Shown here: positions 1-5,355 of the stretch, piece after piece
Numbering within the stretch: the first letter of the stretch is position 1
Layout: the number at the start of each line of letters is the position of its first letter
From: Actinomycetes bacterium
GTDB taxonomy: Bacteria; Actinomycetota; Acidimicrobiia; Acidimicrobiales; Acidimicrobiaceae
Direction: 5' to 3'
Assembly: GCA_021819025.1 (NCBI GenBank)
Contig: JAKASN010000138.1
Location: 1 to 5,978, forward strand
Length of the DNA stretch: 5,978 nt
The notes under the pieces: generated by a model
What the model saw: the letters and a program-made list of their open reading frames with translations, nothing else
What the model was told of the DNA's origin: nothing
Databases searched by the model: none
Position numbers and translations under genes: made by a program

Positions 1-10
1 GCGGTGGCGC

Positions 11-19
11 AGAGGGGGA
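11..19 (+). promoter_or_regulatory. Ribosome binding site for the acyl-CoA synthetase
   Basis: The purine run AGAGGGGGA ends 7 nt before GTG 27. It supports the GTG start at the left edge of the window, where no upstream context is available. Confidence 0.7.
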
Positions 20-26
20 TTTATTA

Positions 27-1577
27 GTGATCGAGCAACTTACCGTGCAGGACTTCCTCGAGCGTGCTGCCCAGGTATATCCAGACCGCGTCGCTCTCGT
101 CGACGAGCCCGACGTTTCGGGATCGATGGGAGTTGTCAATTACGGAAGTCTTTATCGGCGGGCTCGGCGTATGGCAAAGACACTTGAAGACATGGGCGTG
201 GGTCAAGGGGAACGCGTCGCGATATTCACGCCTAACTCGGGCAAGATGGTTACCTCGCTTTATGGTGTGAGTGGCTTTGGGAGGATTCTGGTACCCATCA
301 ATTTCAGGCTTTCTGTTGAGGAGGTCGCCTACATCGTCGAACATTCGGGCGCTTCGGTGCTTTTGATCGACCCAGAGTACGAGGATTTCCTCTCGGGGAT
401 CCAGGTCAAGGAAAAGGTGACTTTAGATGGCGTCCAAGACCGCGCGCTATTTGGTGAGCTAGGTGACGCCGAGGTTGGCCCGAGCCCATGGCAACCTGAT
501 GAGAACTTTACTTGTTCGATCAACTACACCTCGGGAACCACCGCGCGGCCCAAGGGCGTGCAGGTGACCCATCGCAACCTGTGGCTCAATGCGGCGCTTT
601 TTGGTTGGCATGTCGGCGTGCACGAGAACGACGTATACCTGCATACGCTTCCTCTGTTTCATGTCAATGGGTGGGGCATGCCATATGCCATTACCGGGCT
701 CGGCGCCACCAATATATTGCTGCGCAAAGTCGACGGTGAGGAGATCCTAAATCGGGTGGAACGCCACGGGGTCACCCTGATGTGCGGAGCGCCGGCGGTT
801 TGGGCTTCGGTGCTGGCCGCGGCCGAGCAACGGGCGCAACTCGGCGCGGCTATTCCGGGTCGTGGCTTGGTCCGCATCGTTGTCGCTGGAGCGCCACCGC
901 CGTCAAAGACCATTGAGAGAATTGAACGAGAGTTGGGATGGGAGTTCATGCAGATCTACGGCTTGACGGAAACTTCCCCGGTGGTGACGTTTAATAAACA
1001 CCGACGCGAATGGGACGCTAAGCCACTCGAAGAGCGGGCAAAGTTGCTTTCGCGAGCTGGCACGCCGGTGATAGGCACGAAACTTCACATCGACTCACAA
1101 GGTGAAGTCCTTGTCAAAGGGAACCAAGTTTTCGCAGGATACTGGGATAACCCCGAAGCCACCGCGGAGGCAACCGAGGGCGGCTGGTTCCACACCGGGG
1201 ATGGAGGGTTCCTTGAAAGCGGTTATCTCACCATTTCGGATCGCAAGAAGGACGTGATTATTACCGGTGGAGAGAATGTCTCCTCGATTGAGGTAGAAGA
1301 TATCATCTTTCAACATCCCGCGGTGCGCGAAGTGGCGGTCATCGGCGTCCCCGACGACAAGTGGGGAGAGACGATTAAAGCGCTGGTAGTGCTCCGCGAC
1401 ACCGACGCGGCAAGCGAAGCCGATATCGTCTCGTTCTGTCGCGAACGCATGGCGCATTTCAAGTGCCCGACAAGCGTTGAATTTCGTTCCGAACTAGCTA
1501 GGACGGCCACGGGAAAGCTCCAGAAGTTCAAGCTGCGGGCTCCTTACTGGGAAGGAAAGCCACGCCTGGTCAACTAG
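27..1577 (+). CDS. AMP-forming acyl-CoA synthetase (fatty-acid/carboxylate--CoA ligase)
   Basis: Cytosolic enzyme of the ANL superfamily that adenylates a carboxylic acid with ATP and transfers it to CoA. The 516 residues match the family length of about 500-560, with all core motifs in order: the phosphate-binding loop YTSGTTARPKG at 167-177, the FHVNGWGMPY segment at 211-220, YGLTE at 311-315, TGD at 390-392, SDRKKD at 404-409 followed by GGENV at 414-418, and ARTATGK ending in the probable catalytic lysine K497. It starts at GTG 27, with AGAGGGGGA at 11-19 and a 7-nt spacing. The FHVNGWG segment recalls medium-chain acyl-CoA and methylmercaptopropionate-CoA ligases (AlkK/DmdB-like), but the acid substrate cannot be fixed from sequence. 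The gene is intact. Upstream context is cut off, so any operon partner to the left is unknown. Confidence 0.95.
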   Translation: MIEQLTVQDFLERAAQVYPDRVALVDEPDVSGSMGVVNYGSLYRRARRMAKTLEDMGVGQGERVAIFTPNSGKMVTSLYGVSGFGRILVPINFRLSVEEVAYIVEHSGASVLLIDPEYEDFLSGIQVKEKVTLDGVQDRALFGELGDAEVGPSPWQPDENFTCSINYTSGTTARPKGVQVTHRNLWLNAALFGWHVGVHENDVYLHTLPLFHVNGWGMPYAITGLGATNILLRKVDGEEILNRVERHGVTLMCGAPAVWASVLAAAEQRAQLGAAIPGRGLVRIVVAGAPPPSKTIERIERELGWEFMQIYGLTETSPVVTFNKHRREWDAKPLEERAKLLSRAGTPVIGTKLHIDSQGEVLVKGNQVFAGYWDNPEATAEATEGGWFHTGDGGFLESGYLTISDRKKDVIITGGENVSSIEVEDIIFQHPAVREVAVIGVPDDKWGETIKALVVLRDTDAASEADIVSFCRERMAHFKCPTSVEFRSELARTATGKLQKFKLRAPYWEGKPRLVN

Positions 1578-1634
1578 CCGGACCTTCTTTGGTCGGGCGA
1601 GGGGAGTCCCAAGGCGACGTCGGCGGGTTTTTTT
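1577..1634 (+). terminator. Weak candidate terminator after the acyl-CoA synthetase
   Basis: GCCGGACC (1577-1584) can pair with GGTCGGGC (1591-1598) across the loop TTCTTT, giving an 8-position stem with one G-G mismatch. A run of seven T residues lies at 1628-1634. The T run is about 30 nt beyond the stem rather than adjacent, and I find no clean stem ending at the T run itself, so this is not a canonical intrinsic terminator. Its place between convergent genes makes some termination signal here plausible. Confidence 0.3.
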
Positions 1635-1744
1635 GCGGAGATGACTCTCATTTGGTGCCACCTTGGCTCACAGCAGCTGAGGCGCGATGACCTCCCGGAG
1701 GGCTACTCGCTGAAAGCACGCATATTTTCTTGGTGAAGAACTGC
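1578..1744. other. Convergent intergenic region, no gene
   Basis: This 167-bp gap lies between the 3' ends of the acyl-CoA synthetase and the deacetylase. Besides the weak terminator candidate, it holds only the left arm of a short perfect inverted repeat, AGAACT (1737-1742), whose partner AGTTCT (1749-1754) lies inside the deacetylase end. The deacetylase stop codon falls in the loop. No T run follows that hairpin on the minus strand, so it is weak as a terminator. I see no convincing small gene or RNA. Confidence 0.6.
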
Positions 1745-2503
1745 CTAGAGTTCTCGGATGAGGCGAAACGACTCGCCGAGTTCCAACCCGAAGCTCGCAC
1801 CCGTTCTCTCGCTGGCGCTACGAACCGTCTCTTTGAAGTGGCGTAACTCTTCGTCCTCACCAAGATTAGATATCTCCATTGAGCTGACATGCTGGGAACG
1901 GTGACAGAGAAGAGCCTCAATTTTAATGCGTAGCGCTACCTCACCGAAAGCCTCGCAGTGGTTGGGCTCGTCCGCCTCGAAAAGTAGCAGGGCATCGGGG
2001 CGGTGATGTAGGCCGAGTTCAGGTAAGAAGTGGGGATCCCTCGAGGCGACAATGGCATCGGTGGTTGCAAAGCCGGCTGCACGATGGTCGGGATGAAGGC
2101 GGTATCGTTTCCAGGGGTCGTGGCCGAGAACCACGTTGGGACGAAATTTCCGAATCATGAAGCAAAGTTGGGCGACCGATCGGTCGTTTGCGAGGAGTTC
2201 GCCGTCGGTCCATCCCAGGAAGTTGACCGTGGAGGATCCCGCTATGGTTCCGGCGGCCTTACGGGCTTCACCTTGACGGAGCACGGCGAGATTGAGGGTG
2301 TTGGCTTCCGGGTCCCAAGTTCCCTTGGAGCCGTCCGTCATGATCACAAAAGCGATTTCGGTGCCGCCTTGAGACCACTTTGCCAGAGTTGCACCTGCTC
2401 CAAACTCGATGTCGTCAGGATGAGCGCCAATCGCCAAAACTCGCCCCGGCGTAACAAGGTTCGTTGATGGCGGCTCGGGACTATGGAAATAGGTGTTTGT
2501 CAA
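1745..2503 (-). CDS. PIG-L/LmbE family zinc-dependent deacetylase
   Basis: Predicted metal-dependent N-deacetylase of the PIG-L superfamily, which includes MshB and Mca of mycothiol metabolism and BshB of bacillithiol synthesis. The 252 residues carry the hallmark AHPDDIE at 27-33 and HPDHR at 137-141. By analogy with MshB, H28, D31 and H140 would be the zinc ligands and D30 the general base. A C-terminal HRSQ segment at 201-204 is also typical. No signal peptide is visible, so it is probably cytosolic. The start is TTG at 2501-2503: the frame is closed by an in-frame TAG at 2522-2524, no other standard start precedes the AHPDD strand, and GAAAGG sits 7 nt upstream. It lies 26 bp downstream of cofC on the same strand and is probably co-transcribed. 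The substrate is unknown: a thiol-biosynthetic GlcNAc conjugate is one option, an unrelated N-acetyl sugar another. Confidence 0.93.
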   Translation of the reverse strand: MTNTYFHSPEPPSTNLVTPGRVLAIGAHPDDIEFGAGATLAKWSQGGTEIAFVIMTDGSKGTWDPEANTLNLAVLRQGEARKAAGTIAGSSTVNFLGWTDGELLANDRSVAQLCFMIRKFRPNVVLGHDPWKRYRLHPDHRAAGFATTDAIVASRDPHFLPELGLHHRPDALLLFEADEPNHCEAFGEVALRIKIEALLCHRSQHVSSMEISNLGEDEELRHFKETVRSASERTGASFGLELGESFRLIREL

Positions 2504-2510
2504 ATCGTTG

Positions 2511-2516
2511 CCTTTC
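2511..2516 (-). promoter_or_regulatory. Ribosome binding site deciding the TTG start of the deacetylase
   Basis: Read on the minus strand, GAAAGG is followed by 7 nt and then TTG. It matches the 7-nt spacing seen at three other genes here and supports TTG as the true start. Confidence 0.6.
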
Positions 2517-2529
2517 GAAATCTACGGCT

Positions 2530-3234
2530 CTACTGGGGACACCTCGGTTGCGAAAGGCCCTCGGCCATGCCAAAGAGCCTTTCGAGCCTATCGATCTCTT
2601 CACGGCGCAATTGTTGCTCATGGATGTCGCGTAGTTCCCGAAGCGCCTCGATATCATCGACGGTATCCAGGTCATAACACGCCAATCCAGCATCCACCAC
2701 GGTAAGGGTCAGCGCGGCTTGATGCGCCTGGGCACTGTGGGCGGCGCAGGAGCTTTCTCCGTAGCAGAGTCGCAACGGGAGCGGCAGACTCGCGCTCATG
2801 AGGTTTGTCCCAACTGATTGGGCGTCGGTGATGATGTAAACCCCGGAGTCTGCGAGTGACTTAGCGATGTCTTCGCTCCGCAGCAGGGGGAGATCGGCAA
2901 GCACGATCGCGACACGCTGGTAACCACGTGTGGTGAGATCGCGGCAGGCAAATTCGAGATCCTCGTTGAGTCCGCCGCCCCGCCCCCGCAAGACGGCGCA
3001 ACCCATCGAATGTGCCCATTCTTTGACCTCGGAATCATCGGTGACGACGAAGGTTTCGTAGGCGCTTGTCGCCGCTAGGACGCTGGAGGCCGTAAATCTG
3101 ACTAGTTCGGCCTTGATGTCTAACCGATGTGCCCGGATGCGCGTCTTGCCGTCCTGAAAGGATCTGATCGGGACGACCACTGCGACACGGACACCATTTG
3201 TTCGAGCGCCGGGCATATTTCTTCCACTGGCCAT
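2530..3234 (-). CDS. cofC: 2-phospho-L-lactate / phosphoenolpyruvate guanylyltransferase (CofC/FbiD family)
   Basis: Transfers GMP from GTP to 2-phospho-L-lactate, or to phosphoenolpyruvate as described for mycobacterial FbiD, to make the activated precursor of the deazaflavin cofactor F420. Family features in order are VVVPIRSFQDGKTRI at 19-33 (nucleotide-binding start, K30), GGGLNEDLEFA at 86-96, VLADLPLL at 111-118 with the probable metal ligand D114, VGTNLM at 141-146, the YGESSCAAH segment at 158-166, and YDLDTVDDI at 187-195. About 35 charged, probably helical residues follow the last motif, making 234 residues against roughly 210 for many relatives. The first start is ATG 3232-3234. 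A second ATG seven codons in, with GGAAG just upstream, is a real alternative giving 228 residues. The gene leads an apparent operon with the deacetylase. Whether the substrate is phospholactate or PEP cannot be told from sequence. Confidence 0.88.
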   Translation of the reverse strand: MASGRNMPGARTNGVRVAVVVPIRSFQDGKTRIRAHRLDIKAELVRFTASSVLAATSAYETFVVTDDSEVKEWAHSMGCAVLRGRGGGLNEDLEFACRDLTTRGYQRVAIVLADLPLLRSEDIAKSLADSGVYIITDAQSVGTNLMSASLPLPLRLCYGESSCAAHSAQAHQAALTLTVVDAGLACYDLDTVDDIEALRELRDIHEQQLRREEIDRLERLFGMAEGLSQPRCPQ

Positions 3235-3241
3235 TCTCTAA

Positions 3242-3247
3242 AGCATA
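3242..3247 (-). promoter_or_regulatory. Possible -10 element for leaderless cofC transcription
   Basis: On the minus strand TATGCT (fits TANNNT) lies exactly 7 nt before ATG 3234, which would place the transcription start at or near the start codon. No good -35 hexamer lies at the expected spacing, and the Shine-Dalgarno sequence before this ATG is poor, as expected for a leaderless message. Leaderless mRNAs are common in actinobacteria. This is an inference from spacing only. Confidence 0.3.
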
Positions 3248-3303
3248 AGGGTGAGAAATTCCAGGATGGGAGAGAAAATCCGCAATACCATTGGATTGTA
3301 CGC

Positions 3304-3310
3304 GAGGAGA
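3304..3310 (+). promoter_or_regulatory. Ribosome binding site fixing the adenylate cyclase start
   Basis: GAGGAGA is followed by 7 nt and GTG at 3318-3320. It lies inside the longer open frame that could begin at TTG 3291, which makes the upstream TTG unlikely as the main start. Confidence 0.75.
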
Positions 3311-3317
3311 AGCTTTG

Positions 3318-4418
3318 GTGCTCGAAAAATTGCCGGTCACATTGGTCGAGACGCTGCGCGAGCGCGGCGTAAAAGACAGTGAGATCGAAGAGGCATATCT
3401 GAATGGCACGGTCCACTTTCTCGCTGTTGACCAGCTTCTTGGGTCTCCAAGCGACAAGCGGAGCGCCGCAGAGGTTGCCGCGAGTGGCGGAATCGACGTC
3501 GCAACTTTGCGCAGGCTGTGGAGGGCACTGGGATTCACTGATTTCGCCGACGAAGATAGGATATTCACGGGTCTCGACATTCAAGCCGCCCAGTCACTCA
3601 AGGCGCTTCTTGGCTTCGGAGCCACCAGCGATGAAGTGGTTATACAGATGGCCCGGGTGATGGGCTCTGCCATGGCGCGCTTTTCCGAAGCCCAGCTGGT
3701 ATCGTCGTCCGCCTTTGGTGACCTTGGCGATCAATTCGGCGAGGTCGACCCGACCGCCCTGGCGGATCGATTTCTTAGATACAGCGCCGCAACAGTGCCT
3801 GCTGTGCCGCAGCTACTGGTGTACACCTGGCTTCGCCATCTTCACGCTGCCTCGCGGCGAGTGATGTTGGCATTCGACCGTGGTGCTGAGAACGTCGCAG
3901 TCGTTGAGTTGGCGGTGGGCTTTGTCGATTTGGTCGGCTTTACGGTTCTGTCGCAGCAGCTGAGCAATGAAGAGTTGGCCAGAGTTGTGGGCCGGTTTGA
4001 ACAAGTGAGCTTTGATGTCGTCGCGACTCACGGAGGCCGTGTCGTCAAGATGATCGGTGACGAGGTTATGTTCGTGGTCGAGAGTGCCGAGGCGGCATGC
4101 GAGATCGGGCTAACCCTCGCGGAGGTTTACGCGAAGGATGAGCACCTCTCGGAGGTCCGGGCCGGTATTGCGTCTGGCAAAGCTTTGGCTCAGGATGGTG
4201 ACTATTACGGCACTTTGGTAAATACCGCGAGCCGGATAGTCAACATCGCTGCTCCGGGCGCAGTCTTGGTCACCGAAGCCGTGTACGCAAATGTATCCGC
4301 ACGGAGCGATTTGGTCTTCAGACCGCTTCGCCCGCGCTATCTCAAGGACATTGGTTCTATTCAGCTCTACGTCGTACGTCGCAACCGGGTGGACCCGACT
4401 GAGCAAAGCACAAGGTGA
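3318..4418 (+). CDS. Class III adenylate cyclase with N-terminal Rv1264-like regulatory domain
   Basis: Makes cAMP from ATP in the cytosol; no membrane segment is seen. Of 366 residues, about 1-185 form an alpha-helical N-terminal domain with the pattern SAAEVAASGGIDVATLRRLWRA at 49-70 in two blocks, then GFTDFADEDRIFT at 72-84 and VIQMARVMGSAMAR at 108-121. It resembles the autoinhibitory, pH-sensitive domain of Mycobacterium tuberculosis Rv1264. The cyclase homology domain, about 195-355, has metal ligands D204 (FVDLVGFT) and D248 (KMIGDE), adenine-specifying candidates K244 and D295 (GDYYG), and transition-state residues N302 and R306 (VNTASR). The full set predicts an active, ATP-specific homodimer. 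The start is GTG 3318 by its Shine-Dalgarno sequence; the frame is also open back to TTG 3291 (375 residues) and includes TTG 3315. rnhB follows after 30 bp. What signal it senses here is an inference. Confidence 0.92.
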   Translation: MLEKLPVTLVETLRERGVKDSEIEEAYLNGTVHFLAVDQLLGSPSDKRSAAEVAASGGIDVATLRRLWRALGFTDFADEDRIFTGLDIQAAQSLKALLGFGATSDEVVIQMARVMGSAMARFSEAQLVSSSAFGDLGDQFGEVDPTALADRFLRYSAATVPAVPQLLVYTWLRHLHAASRRVMLAFDRGAENVAVVELAVGFVDLVGFTVLSQQLSNEELARVVGRFEQVSFDVVATHGGRVVKMIGDEVMFVVESAEAACEIGLTLAEVYAKDEHLSEVRAGIASGKALAQDGDYYGTLVNTASRIVNIAAPGAVLVTEAVYANVSARSDLVFRPLRPRYLKDIGSIQLYVVRRNRVDPTEQSTR

Positions 4419-4435
4419 TCGAGCGGCACCGCCTT

Positions 4436-4441
4436 AGAGGG
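4436..4441 (+). promoter_or_regulatory. Ribosome binding site for rnhB
   Basis: AGAGGG ends 7 nt before GTG 4449, inside the 30-bp gap after the cyclase stop codon. It supports the GTG start and translation from a shared message. Confidence 0.65.
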
Positions 4442-4448
4442 TCGTCTC

Positions 4449-5102
4449 GTGCTAGATAGCGTCACCGGGGAATTAACCGTCGGACTAGCGCCAAGTGCCA
4501 TCGTGTTCGGCGTGGACGAAGTTGGCAGAGGTTCGTGGGCCGGCCCAGCCGAAGTCGGAGTGGCGAGCATTTCCGTAGGAGACTTACAGCGGGTATTGGA
4601 CGATCCCGGCATAATGGGGGCTATTGACGACTCAAAGAAGCTCTCGCCAAAGCGGCGCCTGGCGGGACTTGAAGTCGCAAGAGCACATTTTGGCCTGAAT
4701 GTTGGCGCCGCAAGCGCCGGCGAATGCGATGAGCTTGGCCTCAGTGGGGCGCTCAAGCTTGCTTTTGAGCGAGCAGTTTTCGCCCTTGATTTGGACACCG
4801 AAGCCACGCTGATACTACTCGACGGGAAATTTAACTACCTCGGTCGCAATAACGTTAAGACCGTGATTGGCGGCGACAGAGCTTCGGTGGTGATGGCCGC
4901 CGCAAGTCTCGCGGCCAAGGTTCATCGCGACGCCCTAATGTGCCAGCTTGCGACACAATTTACGCACTGGCACTTTGAGGAGAATAAGGGATATGGATCC
5001 CCGGCACATGCGGCGGCTTTGCGCTCTCATGGTCTGTGTGCGATTCATCGCCGAAGTTGGCGTTTTGTGGACCATCTCGAGCTGGACGTTTCTCGAGACT
5101 GA
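4449..5102 (+). CDS. rnhB: Ribonuclease HII
   Basis: Cleaves the RNA strand of RNA-DNA hybrids and nicks at single ribonucleotides embedded in DNA, starting ribonucleotide excision repair. The 217 residues fit the family. Catalytic carboxylates are D23 and E24 in GVDEVGRGSWAGP (21-33), D125 in LILLDGK (121-127), and D161 in the RD pair after AAASLAAKVH (150-159). Also present are DDSKKLSPKRR (60-70), NKGYGSPAHAAAL (179-191) and the C-terminal HRRSW (200-204). One departure from the usual pattern is GGD at 141-143 where many relatives have KGD; the metal-binding residues are intact, so activity is expected. It starts at GTG 4449, 30 bp after the cyclase on the same strand. In many bacteria rnhB sits near rplS and lepB, neither of which is seen here. 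Confidence 0.95.
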   Translation: MLDSVTGELTVGLAPSAIVFGVDEVGRGSWAGPAEVGVASISVGDLQRVLDDPGIMGAIDDSKKLSPKRRLAGLEVARAHFGLNVGAASAGECDELGLSGALKLAFERAVFALDLDTEATLILLDGKFNYLGRNNVKTVIGGDRASVVMAAASLAAKVHRDALMCQLATQFTHWHFEENKGYGSPAHAAALRSHGLCAIHRRSWRFVDHLELDVSRD

Positions 5103-5352
5103 CGTTTTCCAATCTGCGGCGGCTGATCCGTGTGTGATGCGTCCTTACGTCTTGTTTGGCACGGGATGCGATTCACTACTAGGAGCTTGAGCGCTTTGGC
5201 GTGGTGGGGGTAGATTTAACGCCTTAGGGCCCTTGCTTGGAGGTGCGACGTTTTGTCATTGCACTTCAGTGGGGCCTAGAGTACTTAGTGGACCGATCGG
5301 GTCATATTTTTCCGATGGATGTTACGCTGCGCATTGGCGGGCTTGCGAGGAG
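5103..5352 (+). other. Intergenic leader between rnhB and the dihydrolipoyl dehydrogenase
   Basis: These 250 bp hold a plausible promoter (5253-5282) and a very strong Shine-Dalgarno sequence at the end. GACGTTT occurs at 5085-5091, 5101-5107 and 5247-5253, the first copy inside rnhB. A weak hairpin, GACC (5291-5294) with GGTC (5300-5303), is followed by a T5 run at 5307-5311. I recognise no riboswitch or RNA gene. A 48-codon frame from GTG 5243 to 5389 is not convincing. Confidence 0.5.
5253..5282 (+). promoter_or_regulatory. Candidate housekeeping-sigma promoter for the dihydrolipoyl dehydrogenase
   Basis: TTGTCA (5253-5258) matches the -35 consensus TTGACA at five of six positions. After an 18-bp spacer, TAGAGT (5277-5282) fits TANNNT and matches TATAAT at four of six. 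Transcription would start near 5289, leaving a leader of roughly 65-75 nt. Confidence 0.35.
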
Positions 5353-5355
5353 GTG
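5347..5355 (+). promoter_or_regulatory. Strong Shine-Dalgarno sequence overlapping the annotated GTG start
   Basis: GAGGAGGTG contains AGGAGGTG, an eight-base perfect complement to the usual 16S rRNA 3' end. Its last three bases are the GTG taken as the dehydrogenase start, leaving no spacing for that start. An in-frame ACG at 5362-5364 lies 7 nt after GAGGAGGT. Confidence 0.6.

Larger units (their letters stand above)
3235..3317. other. Divergent intergenic region between cofC and the adenylate cyclase
   Basis: These 83 bp must hold the promoters for both directions unless one lies inside a neighbouring gene. Besides the cofC -10 candidate, the plus strand has only weak -10-like hexamers such as TACCAT (3286-3291), without a convincing -35. 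I see no clear operator palindrome. Confidence 0.5.

Noticed and set aside
1691..1701. CCTCC-C-GGAGG inverted repeat in the convergent gap
   Set aside because: The loop would be a single base and no T run follows on either strand, so it is not a plausible terminator hairpin.
2030..2467. 145-residue plus-strand frame
   Set aside because: It lies wholly antisense to the deacetylase, whose catalytic motifs are intact, and its translation shows no recognisable family.
3035..3584. Two minus-strand frames of 181 and 154 residues
   Set aside because: They overlap the strongly supported cyclase N-terminal half and the cofC start in other frames and read as low-complexity shadows.
5291..5311. Hairpin with T run in the dehydrogenase leader as a terminator or attenuator
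   Set aside because: The stem is only four base pairs (GACC/GGTC) and is separated from the T5 run by ATA, too weak to call.
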